From assembly GCA_016200765.1 (NCBI GenBank), contig JACQEC010000003.1:1-5791 (forward strand): DNA of 5,791 nucleotides. Reading direction: 5' to 3'. The position numbers and the translations under genes are program-made. This stretch comes from Chloroflexota bacterium (lineage in GTDB: Bacteria > Chloroflexota > Anaerolineae > JACRMK01). The notes beneath the pieces are model-generated. The model worked only from the letters and a program-made list of their open reading frames with translations. It had not been told where the DNA came from and did no database searches. Within the stretch, counting starts at the first letter, position 1. The number at the start of each line of letters is the position of its first letter. Below, piece by piece: positions 1 to 5,767 of the stretch.

Positions 1-1
1 G

Positions 2-238
2 GGGGTGGTCAAATCGGTGCTGGAAAAGACGCCCCCCGAACTCTCGTCCGATATGATAGACCGCGGGATGGTGCTGACCGGCGGCGGCGCGCTGCTGCGC
101 GGTATAGATATGCTGCTCTCACAGCAGGCGGGGGTGCCCTGTTATGTGGCCGAGAACCCGATTGCGTGCGTGGCGCTCGGCGCGGGCAAGGCGCTCGAAA
201 ACTACGGCCAATTCCAGAAGAGCCTCTGGCCGGTATAA
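2..238 (+). CDS. mreB: MreB-family actin homologue, C-terminal fragment (5' end outside window)
   Basis: This is the end of a rod-shape-determining protein of the MreB/Mbl family, a bacterial actin homologue that polymerises under the inner membrane and guides cell wall synthesis. The reading frame is open at the left edge, so the GTG at position 5 is an internal Val codon and not a start. The visible 79 codons carry the family's C-terminal signatures: LEKTPPELSSD, then DRGMVLTGGGALLRGID (the glycine-rich nucleotide-binding segment), then VAENPIACVALGAGKALEN. These match the ends of Bacillus and E. coli MreB closely from memory. The gene stops at TAA 236-238, a normal family C-terminus, so nothing suggests truncation on this side. 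No mreC or mreD follows; the next gene is an unrelated exported protein. Whether this is the main MreB or a paralogue such as Mbl cannot be decided from the tail alone. Confidence 0.93.
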   Translation, partial: GVVKSVLEKTPPELSSDMIDRGMVLTGGGALLRGIDMLLSQQAGVPCYVAENPIACVALGAGKALENYGQFQKSLWPV

Positions 239-263
239 CGAAACTTCGAGGTCACGACTGGCG

Positions 264-272
264 TGGTATAAT
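264..272 (+). promoter_or_regulatory. Putative extended -10 promoter for the large exported-protein gene
   Basis: The sequence TGGTATAAT is a perfect TGn extension followed by the consensus -10 hexamer TATAAT at 267-272. No good -35 box lies 16-18 nt upstream (the best candidates around 243-250 share only a few bases with TTGACA), which fits the known tolerance of extended -10 promoters for weak -35 elements. A start near position 279 would give a leader of about 140 nt before ATG 422. Its presence suggests the large gene is transcribed independently of mreB. This is motif evidence only. Confidence 0.5.
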
Positions 273-409
273 TGGCGCAAGGAGTCCATCGAGTAAACAG
301 GTATTCAATCGCATATCCCCGGCATCCTTGAGATAGAGCAACAACCTCTAGGTCGCTAGCCTTACCGGTCTTGTGCCGATCTCAAACTTAGCCTCGCGAT
401 ACGCATAGC

Positions 410-414
410 AGGAG
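410..414 (+). promoter_or_regulatory. Shine-Dalgarno site that decides the start codon at 422
   Basis: AGGAG at 410-414 lies 7 nt before ATG 422 but only 1 nt before the in-frame GTG 416. The usual 5-9 nt spacing therefore supports ATG 422 as the initiation codon. The protein then begins MNLLPARLTIVV, a normal signal-peptide start, and loses only two residues relative to the GTG. Confidence 0.65.
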
Positions 415-421
415 CGTGCGT

Positions 422-3400
422 ATGAACTTACTTCCTGCTCGCCTGACCATCGTCGTCGCTGTTTTTATCCTCTACTGGCTAGCCCCGGTAACGACGGCGC
501 GGGGAAGCCAGCCGCCAGTCGTCGCGCGCCCTGCGGCGCCTGCCCCCCTGCGTCAGGTCAGCAGTTCTCCCCAGCGTCCCGCCAGCCGCGCCCAGCGCCA
601 GATCAGCCCTAACGCCACGCCGATCTCGCCGATCGCCGGCATGACCTTTAATTTTGGGAATGGTGTGCCGTTTATCTCCGCTGACACCGTGCACGCCAAA
701 GGCATTCAGGCGCAAGATCGCTGGCTGTGGATCAGCGGTTACATCAACGCCGATTATACCCTGGATATGGTCGGCATCGAGAACGAGATTGCCGGATCGC
801 GCAGGGATATTGACGGCGGTCTGGTGTATGTGCACATCAATCCGCCCCAAGACGCCAACGGCCTGATCACGATGCCTCCTGATCTGGCCGTCTGGACGGC
901 CCAGATGACGCAACTCGCCTCGGGGTTGGCCGGGCAGGTCGCGGCCTACAGCGTCGGCAACGAGATGTCGAACGTGTCGTTCGCCGGTACCGTGGATGAC
1001 CTCACCGCGCTGATGGCGGCCAGCTATGCGGGATTCAAAGCCGGCGACCCCAACGCCGTCGTGGTGGATGGCGGCATTGGATCACTTTCCTACGTCACCT
1101 CGATGGCTCAGGACCTATACAATCAGGGCCAATCCCAGCAGGCGATTGACCTCGTCAATGGCTACACCGCGCTGCACACGCGCGGCCTCGATCAATTTCT
1201 GCCGCTCGTCACGGTTGCCGACCTGGAGGCCATGCTCAACGATCCGCTGCAACAATCCATTGAGACGTTCAATGAAGCTCCGTTCAACCAACAATGCGCC
1301 TATTTCGACATTATGGAGGTCCACTACTACCAGCCGTGGAAATATTTTGATCAGGTCCTGGCCTGGATTCAAGGCCGGATGACGAGCCATAATTGCCAGA
1401 AGCCCCTCCAATTCTGGGAACTGGGCTATCAGGTCGATCATGACAAATTTACCTATGATGAGGTTGACCACGCGCGAACCATCTTCAAGCTCCTGACGCA
1501 GGCCAGCGCGCTGTCCGAGAGCTTAGTGGCGTACGCGCTCTACACGGACGACGGCGTGGTTCCCTCGCGCGGCCTGTGCAACCCGTACCCGGCCACGACC
1601 TGTTATCAGGCGGACGCCTCCTACCGTACCGTCGCCTTGAAGTTGAGTTATGCGACAGGGGCCGAGCAGGTCGCGCTCGACCCGGCCGTGCGCGCCTATC
1701 GCTTCGATACGCTGGCCGGGGAGGTCTGGGCACTCTGGCGGCTCGACCCCGGCAACACGACGCTGGCGCTTCCGGTGTCGTACTCGAACGTGAACATCAC
1801 CGATTACCAGGGTGTGGTGACCACCGGTCTTGCCTCGAACCTGACGATTACCGACAGCCCGGTGTTTGTGGAGAGCCAGAGCGACCAGACGCCCACCCCC
1901 ACGCCGATTCCCGTCTATCCGACGCCAACGCCGGATGGGAGCGGCAATCCTTTAATACGGTATCTGATTCCGAAGTCCTCTGTCACGCTGCCGGGTCCGG
2001 CCGGTTCAACCAATAAGCAGACGATTGTCTCATTCGATGCGGCCACCGGCGATTTCTCCACCTTCTTCGCCGGTCTCGCGGCAGGGCTGGCAAATACCAC
2101 GACGATCGAGGCGTTCTCCGTCGTCAGCTCAACCGAAGTCTTGCTTGCCTTCGCCTCCGATACGACCGTGCCCGGCATCGCCAATCCGGTGCATGACACC
2201 GACATCGTGGCCTTCGACGGCACACTCGGCACGAACCCGGTGGGCGCTTTCCGCCTGTTCTTCCAGGGCTCTAACGTCGGCCTCCTGCCGGATATCGAGC
2301 CGATTGATGCCTTCACCTGGCTGCCCGATGCTTCGCTCCCGGCCGGGGGCCGTCTGCTGGTCTCCAGCAGTAACTGGATTCTGACCGAGAGCCTGTACGC
2401 GGGCGTCGAGGACTTGATTCTCTTCACGCCGACATCGCTCGGCGCCACGACGGCCGGAACGTGGACGATGTATCTGGACGGCAGTGATGTCGGGCTGGAC
2501 GATCATACGAACGAAGACATCAAGAGCGCGAGCGTTGGCCCGGCGGGTGAACTGTATCTGACCTTCTCCGGCGCGTTCTCCCTGCCCGGCGGGGTCACAG
2601 GCCAGGAGTCCGACGTCGTGATCTTCTACCCGACCTCGCTCGGCGACAACACGCAGGGGTCGTGGCAGTTCTACTGGTCTCCGGTGAACGCGGGCGTGAC
2701 GCCGGGGATCAAGGATGTGCAGGTCCTGGCCCGCCTGCCCGCCACGCCGACGCCGACGCCCATCCCGCCCGCTCAGCACGTGGTCATCAGCGAACTGCGC
2801 ACCAACGGGCCGGGCGGCACATCAGACGAGTTTGTGGAGATCTATAACCCGACCGCGGCGACGATTAACATCGGCGGTTGGCAGATCGGCACCTCAACCA
2901 GCGTGGGGGTCACCAGCACCATGCTGATCATTGGGAGCGGGACGACGCTTGCGCCCGGCCAGCATTTCCTCGCTGGGAACAACAGTTACAGCGGCGCCGT
3001 GGCGCCCGACGTGCGCTTCAGCACGAACATCGGCGATTTCTCCGGCATCGCCTTGCTCATGCCCGATGGGCTGACGGTGGTGGATCAGGTCGGCATGAGT
3101 TCCGGCACGACCTATAAGGAAGGCACTAACCTTGCCATCTTGACAGGCAATCTGGACCAAAGCTACAACCGCAAGGGCGGCGGCTGCACGGACACCGACA
3201 ACAACGTGAACGATTTCGACATTCTAGCGCCAAGCGCGCCGCAGAATCTGGCTAGCGCTGTAACGTCATGTCTCGCGGCCACGGCCACGCCGACCCGCAC
3301 GCCGACGAGCACACAGACGGCCACGCCCACACCGACCGCCACGGCCACCGCCACGGCGACCCCGACGCCCACGGGGCCACAGCGCGTGCTGGTCGGCCAA

Positions 3401-5767
3401 CTGCGCACCAACGGGCCGGGCGGCTCGAGCGACGAGTTCGTGGAACTGTTCAACGCCTCGGCCAACCCGATTGATCTGAGCAACTGGCAGATCAACACCT
3501 CGACCAGCACCGGCATCACCAGCACCGTGCTGATCATCCCGAGCGGGGTTGTATTGCAACCCGGCCAGCATTACCTCGCCGCGAACAATAGCTACAGCGG
3601 CACCGTTACGCCCGACGCACGCTACAGCACGAACATCGGCGACTTCGCCGGTATCGCCGTATTCATACCCGATGGGCTGACCGTCACCGATCAGGTCGGC
3701 ATGGGTACCGGCACCACGTACAAAGAAGGCACGCCGCTCTCAGCCCTGGTCGGCAATCTGGACCAGAGCTACGCGCGCAAGGGCAACGGCTGTACGGACA
3801 CCGACAACAACGTCAATGACTTCGACAAGTTGGTGCCGAGCGCGCCGCATAATCTGGCGAGCGCCTTCACGCCGTGTTTCGCGCCGACCTCAACGCCCAC
3901 CGCGACGGATACGGCCACGCCAACCAGCACGGCCACGTCCACCAACACAGCCACGCCGACCAGCACGGCTACGTCCACCAGCACGGCCACATCCACCAAC
4001 ACCGCTACACCCACCGCCACAAGCACGTCCACGTTGACGCCCACCGCGACAGCGACGCCCATCCCGCCGCCTCAACACATCGTTGTCAGCGAACTGCGCA
4101 CCAACGGGCCGGGCGGCTCGAGCGACGAGTTCGTGGAGCTGTTCAACCCGGCAACAACGGCGATTAATATTGGCGGCTGGGTGATCCGAACCTCGACCAG
4201 CACGGGGATCACGAGCACCGTGCTGACGATTGCGAGCGGGGTCGTGTTGCAGCCGGGTCAGTATTTCCTGGCGGGGAACGACGGCTACAGCGGCACGGTT
4301 GCGCCGGATGTACGTTACAGCGCGAACACCGATGGACTGACGATTGTGGATCAGGTCGGCATGAGTCTCGGTACCCCGTACAAGGAAGGTACGCCGCTCT
4401 TTGCCTTGACAGGCAATCTGGACCAAAGCTACGCGCGCCAGGGCGGCGGTTGCAACGACACGAACAACAATGCGACTGATTTCGCCGTACTAGCGCCGAG
4501 CGCGCCGCAGAACCTAGCCAGTGTCTTGACCTCATGTGTAGCGGCCACGGCGACGCCAACCGCCACACCGACCAGCACCACTACACCGACCGCGACCAGC
4601 ACGAGCACGGCCACGAACACGCCCACCGTAACAGCCACACCAACTGACACCGCGACGGCGACCGCGACGAACTCGGCCACACCGACCAGCACCGCTACAC
4701 CGACCGCTACTAGCACGAACACAGCTACGGCGACCGCGACGCCGACTGATACGGCGACCGCGACGCCCACTAACACACCGACGCCAACGGATACGGCCAC
4801 CGCCACACCGACCAGCACGCCGACTGCAACACCGACTGATACGGCGACCGCGACGCCAACAGACACGGCCACCGCCACACCTACCAACACGCCGACCGAC
4901 ACAGCGACGCCGACCAGCACGCCAACGGCCACCGCCACACCCAGCGACGTGCCTATCAGTGGACTGGCGGCGTATGACAGTAGCCCGACCCTGCTCGGCG
5001 CTCCAACCTTCTTCGCGGCCACCGTCACCTCCGGCACCAACATCGCCTTCGCATGGGACTTCGGCGACGGGACAACCGACAGCGGGCGGTTCGCCGCGCA
5101 CATCTACCGCGCATCGGGCAACTACACCGCCACCGTCACCGCCAGCAACAGCGTCAGTAGTGAGTCGGCCACGACCGCGGTAACGGTCTTCCGCAATATC
5201 GGTTTTACGGAGTACGCAATTCCAACCGCCAACGGCCAGCCGCGCGACATCACCGTTGGGCCGGATGGCGCGCTCTGGTTCACCGAACTATCGGGCAATC
5301 GCATCGGGCGCATTGGCACCGACGGGGTGATCACCGAGTACGTCCTGCCCAACCCGTTCAGCGCGCCCGGGCGCATCACCACCGGCCCCGATGGCGCGCT
5401 CTGGTTCGGCGAGGCCATCGGCAACCGCATCGGGCGCATCACCACCGACGGTGTGATTTCCGAATACGACCTGCTCAACGCCGACAGTGGCCCGGCGGGC
5501 ATCACCGTTGGGCCGGACGGCGCGCTCTGGTTCACGGAGAACCTCGGCAACCGCATCGGGCGCATCACCACCGATGGCGTCCCAACGCGGTCAGTGGCCC
5601 GGTGGGCATCACCGTCGGGCCGGACGGCGCGCTCTGGTTCAGCGAGAACCTCGGCAACCGCATCGGGCGCATCTCGCCTCGCGGTGTCATCACAGAGTTT
5701 GCCCTGCCGCCCAACAGCGCGCCAGCGGGGATCACCGCCGGGCCCGATAGCGCGCTCTGGTTTGTGA
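422..5767 (+). CDS. Large secreted multidomain protein: GH-A-like hydrolase, repeat domain, three lamin-tail domains, PKD, Vgb-like propeller (frameshifted near its visible end)
   Basis: The nominal frame encodes 1781 residues from ATG 422; all positions here count from that Met. A signal peptide is clear: Arg7, a hydrophobic core at about 8-23, and a likely cleavage after VTTA (Ala26). A Pro/Arg/Ser-rich spacer follows to about 65. Next come a clan GH-A-like glycoside hydrolase module (about 66-485), a short TP linker, four propeller-like repeats (about 510-770), lamin-tail domains at about 785-950, 987-1152 and 1218-1372 separated by Thr-Pro linkers, a 133-residue TP/TA linker (about 1375-1507), a PKD domain (about 1510-1591) and Vgb-like propeller repeats from 1592. 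The protein should be exported, probably acting on or binding extracellular polysaccharide; the substrate cannot be predicted. After codon 1719 (about nt 5579) the frame is wrong: the last about 61 residues before TGA 5765 are Arg/Ser-rich nonsense, while the true propeller continues in another frame. A frame-corrected gene would run off the right edge, so its real C-terminus is unknown. The promoter at 264-272 suggests independent transcription. Secretion and modularity are seen directly; the enzymatic role is inferred. Confidence 0.85.
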   Translation: MNLLPARLTIVVAVFILYWLAPVTTARGSQPPVVARPAAPAPLRQVSSSPQRPASRAQRQISPNATPISPIAGMTFNFGNGVPFISADTVHAKGIQAQDRWLWISGYINADYTLDMVGIENEIAGSRRDIDGGLVYVHINPPQDANGLITMPPDLAVWTAQMTQLASGLAGQVAAYSVGNEMSNVSFAGTVDDLTALMAASYAGFKAGDPNAVVVDGGIGSLSYVTSMAQDLYNQGQSQQAIDLVNGYTALHTRGLDQFLPLVTVADLEAMLNDPLQQSIETFNEAPFNQQCAYFDIMEVHYYQPWKYFDQVLAWIQGRMTSHNCQKPLQFWELGYQVDHDKFTYDEVDHARTIFKLLTQASALSESLVAYALYTDDGVVPSRGLCNPYPATTCYQADASYRTVALKLSYATGAEQVALDPAVRAYRFDTLAGEVWALWRLDPGNTTLALPVSYSNVNITDYQGVVTTGLASNLTITDSPVFVESQSDQTPTPTPIPVYPTPTPDGSGNPLIRYLIPKSSVTLPGPAGSTNKQTIVSFDAATGDFSTFFAGLAAGLANTTTIEAFSVVSSTEVLLAFASDTTVPGIANPVHDTDIVAFDGTLGTNPVGAFRLFFQGSNVGLLPDIEPIDAFTWLPDASLPAGGRLLVSSSNWILTESLYAGVEDLILFTPTSLGATTAGTWTMYLDGSDVGLDDHTNEDIKSASVGPAGELYLTFSGAFSLPGGVTGQESDVVIFYPTSLGDNTQGSWQFYWSPVNAGVTPGIKDVQVLARLPATPTPTPIPPAQHVVISELRTNGPGGTSDEFVEIYNPTAATINIGGWQIGTSTSVGVTSTMLIIGSGTTLAPGQHFLAGNNSYSGAVAPDVRFSTNIGDFSGIALLMPDGLTVVDQVGMSSGTTYKEGTNLAILTGNLDQSYNRKGGGCTDTDNNVNDFDILAPSAPQNLASAVTSCLAATATPTRTPTSTQTATPTPTATATATATPTPTGPQRVLVGQLRTNGPGGSSDEFVELFNASANPIDLSNWQINTSTSTGITSTVLIIPSGVVLQPGQHYLAANNSYSGTVTPDARYSTNIGDFAGIAVFIPDGLTVTDQVGMGTGTTYKEGTPLSALVGNLDQSYARKGNGCTDTDNNVNDFDKLVPSAPHNLASAFTPCFAPTSTPTATDTATPTSTATSTNTATPTSTATSTSTATSTNTATPTATSTSTLTPTATATPIPPPQHIVVSELRTNGPGGSSDEFVELFNPATTAINIGGWVIRTSTSTGITSTVLTIASGVVLQPGQYFLAGNDGYSGTVAPDVRYSANTDGLTIVDQVGMSLGTPYKEGTPLFALTGNLDQSYARQGGGCNDTNNNATDFAVLAPSAPQNLASVLTSCVAATATPTATPTSTTTPTATSTSTATNTPTVTATPTDTATATATNSATPTSTATPTATSTNTATATATPTDTATATPTNTPTPTDTATATPTSTPTATPTDTATATPTDTATATPTNTPTDTATPTSTPTATATPSDVPISGLAAYDSSPTLLGAPTFFAATVTSGTNIAFAWDFGDGTTDSGRFAAHIYRASGNYTATVTASNSVSSESATTAVTVFRNIGFTEYAIPTANGQPRDITVGPDGALWFTELSGNRIGRIGTDGVITEYVLPNPFSAPGRITTGPDGALWFGEAIGNRIGRITTDGVISEYDLLNADSGPAGITVGPDGALWFTENLGNRIGRITTDGVPTRSVARWASPSGRTARSGSARTSATASGASRLAVSSQSLPCRPTARQRGSPPGPIARSGL
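617..1876 (+). other. Clan GH-A-like glycoside hydrolase module with C-terminal beta domain
   Basis: This segment (residues about 66-485 of the large protein) has the landmarks of the later half of a clan GH-A TIM barrel. VGNEM places Asn180-Glu181 as the beta-4 acid/base pair. It is followed by YAGFKAGDPNAVVVDGG, typical of GH39-like proteins. MEVHYYQPW gives the beta-6 His301-Tyr-Tyr, and LQFWELGYQ gives the candidate beta-7 nucleophile Glu333. After the barrel comes a beta-rich part (VRAYRF, EVWALWRLDPGN, NITDYQGVVT, SPVFVES), the usual accessory beta-sandwich of such enzymes. Key residues look intact, so activity is plausible. The first two barrel strands and the usual beta-2 Arg are hard to recognise in the short stretch before residue 140, so the N-terminal half is divergent or shortened. 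The exact GH family and substrate are not determined. Cysteines in QQCAYF, HNCQKP and GLCNPYPATTCYQ could form disulfides in an exported protein. Confidence 0.65.
1943..2734 (+). repeat. Four-unit propeller-like repeat domain (PTSLG / DGSDVGL motif)
   Basis: Four protein repeats of about 60-70 residues can be aligned, beginning near residues 534, 594, 664 and 731. Each has a hydrophobic strand ending in Phe (TIVSF, DIVAF, DLILF, DVVIF), then a turn with Gly (the last two read PTSLG), then a G-x-W/F strand, a Y/F-x-x-G-S-x-V-G-L-like segment (FFQGSNVGL, YLDGSDVGL, YWSPVNAGV; FFAGLAAGL in the first), and an acidic D-I/K-D stretch leading into the next unit. The pattern suggests beta-propeller blades or a related all-beta fold, and I recall similar repeats in exported Chloroflexota proteins. 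The function is unknown; a scaffold or binding role is inferred. Four units are few for a closed propeller, so it may be an incomplete or open structure. Confidence 0.55.
2774..3271 (+). repeat. Lamin-tail domain copy 1
   Basis: Residues about 785-950 form an LTD (lamin tail) domain. The diagnostic pieces are VVISELRTNGPGG, DEFVEIYNP, INIGGWQI, LAPGQHFLAGN and VVDQVGM. The domain is an Ig-like beta-sandwich that occurs in bacterial secreted nucleases and surface proteins and is thought to act in binding or localisation. This copy ends with a Cys922...Cys950 pair and an Asp/Asn-rich DTDNNVNDF segment. It is flanked by TP linkers on both sides. Confidence 0.8.
3272..3379 (+). repeat. Thr-Pro/Thr-Ala linker between LTD copies 1 and 2
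   Basis: About 36 codons, nearly all Thr, Pro, Ala or Ser, with the pattern TPTxTxTATPT and a run of alternating TA. It forms a flexible extended spacer between folded domains and consists of degenerate repeats of ACN-CCN and ACN-GCN codon pairs. Confidence 0.75.
3380..3877 (+). repeat. Lamin-tail domain copy 2
   Basis: Residues about 987-1152 repeat copy 1 at the same length: VGQLRTNGPGGSSDEFVELFN, LSNWQINTSTSTGITSTV, LQPGQHYLAANN, VTDQVGM, and a Cys1124...Cys1152 pair with the same 28-residue spacing. At DNA level a 46-bp stretch (3399-3444) is identical to copy 3 (4092-4137), showing relatively recent duplication or recombination between units. Confidence 0.8.
3884..4072 (+). repeat. Thr-Pro linker between LTD copies 2 and 3, 18/36-nt periodic
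   Basis: About 63 codons of Thr, Pro, Ser, Ala and Asn. An internal 12-residue unit (TATSTNTATPTS and variants) is visible. Its DNA starts recur at 3929, 3965 and 3983, that is, at steps of 36 and 18 nt. This indicates growth by tandem duplication in whole codons. The reverse strand reads as long Val/Gly/Ala-rich open frames, which are composition artefacts. Confidence 0.75.
4073..4537 (+). repeat. Lamin-tail domain copy 3, shortened by 11 residues
   Basis: Residues about 1218-1372 form a third LTD: VVSELRTNGPGGSSDEFVEL, INIGGWVI, LQPGQYFLAGN, IVDQVGM, then Cys1344...Cys1372. Compared with copies 1 and 2 it lacks 33 nt around 4327-4332. The strand reading GDFxGIAxxxP in the others is gone and YSAN joins directly to TDGLT. 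The loss keeps the frame, so the protein continues normally, but one beta strand of the sandwich is probably missing. Confidence 0.78.
4544..4942 (+). repeat. 133-codon Thr-Pro/Thr-Ala minisatellite linker
   Basis: Every second residue is Thr, alternating with Pro, Ala, Ser, Asn, Asp or Val, over 399 nt. DNA-level repeats include an identical 26-mer at 4742-4767 and 4832-4857 (90 nt apart) and a 16-mer at 4794-4809, 4866-4881 and 4926-4941 (steps of 72 and 60 nt). All steps are multiples of six, preserving both frame and the Thr alternation. It links the third LTD to the PKD domain and is the longest of the linkers. It would behave as an extended hydrophilic stalk and may be O-glycosylated, which is inference. 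Confidence 0.8.
4949..5194 (+). other. PKD domain
   Basis: Residues about 1510-1591 show the classic PKD pattern: FFAATVTSGTNIAFAWDFGDG with the WDFGDG signature at 1545-1550, then HIYRASGNYTATVTASNSV and a closing TTAVTVF strand. PKD is an Ig-like beta-sandwich common in secreted bacterial hydrolases and surface proteins, usually a spacer or ligand-binding module. It sits directly between the long TP linker and the propeller repeats. Confidence 0.85.

Larger units (their letters stand above)
239..421 (+). other. Intergenic region with leader of the large gene
   Basis: This 183-bp gap separates mreB from the large secreted-protein gene. It is less GC-rich than the flanking coding DNA and holds one good extended -10 promoter (264-272) and the ribosome binding site at 410-414. 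If transcription starts about 7 nt after the -10 box, the untranslated leader is about 140 nt. I see no strong GC stem followed by a T run, so no clear rho-independent terminator for mreB. Only weak inverted repeats are present (CTAG at 348-351 and 356-359; GAGAT 330-334 with ATCTC 379-383), too short to call a riboswitch or attenuator. Confidence 0.6.

Noticed and set aside
214..229. Inverted repeat CCAGA...TCTGG at the end of mreB as a terminator
   Set aside because: Only five base pairs, inside the coding sequence, with no following T run.
234..239. TATAAC at the mreB stop as a second -10 box
   Set aside because: It overlaps the last codons, lacks the TGn extension and has no credible -35; the TATAAT at 267-272 is far better.
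279..299. AAGGAG at 279-284 as the ribosome binding site of a leader peptide
   Set aside because: No ATG, GTG or TTG lies at a suitable distance, and the following codons reach a stop (GAGTAA) almost at once.
416..421. GTG at 416 as the start of the large gene
   Set aside because: It is only 1 nt from the AGGAG site, whereas ATG 422 has a 7-nt spacing and gives a normal signal peptide.
479..2779. Several 70-216 codon frames on both strands inside the large gene
   Set aside because: They overlap a gene with clear domain content, are rich in Arg/Pro/Ala as expected of out-of-frame high-GC DNA, and show no recognisable motif.
3272..4942. CRISPR array or intergenic satellite
   Set aside because: The repetition is degenerate, codon-phased and translates into Thr-Pro linkers inside one reading frame; there are no uniform repeats with unique spacers.
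4429..5103. Long reverse-strand open frame rich in Val, Ala and Gly (and similar ones at 3769-4062 and 3163-3537)
   Set aside because: These are the antisense of the Thr-Pro/Thr-Ala linkers; ACN and GCN codons read backwards as Val, Gly and Ala codons. No independent start signals or protein-like composition.
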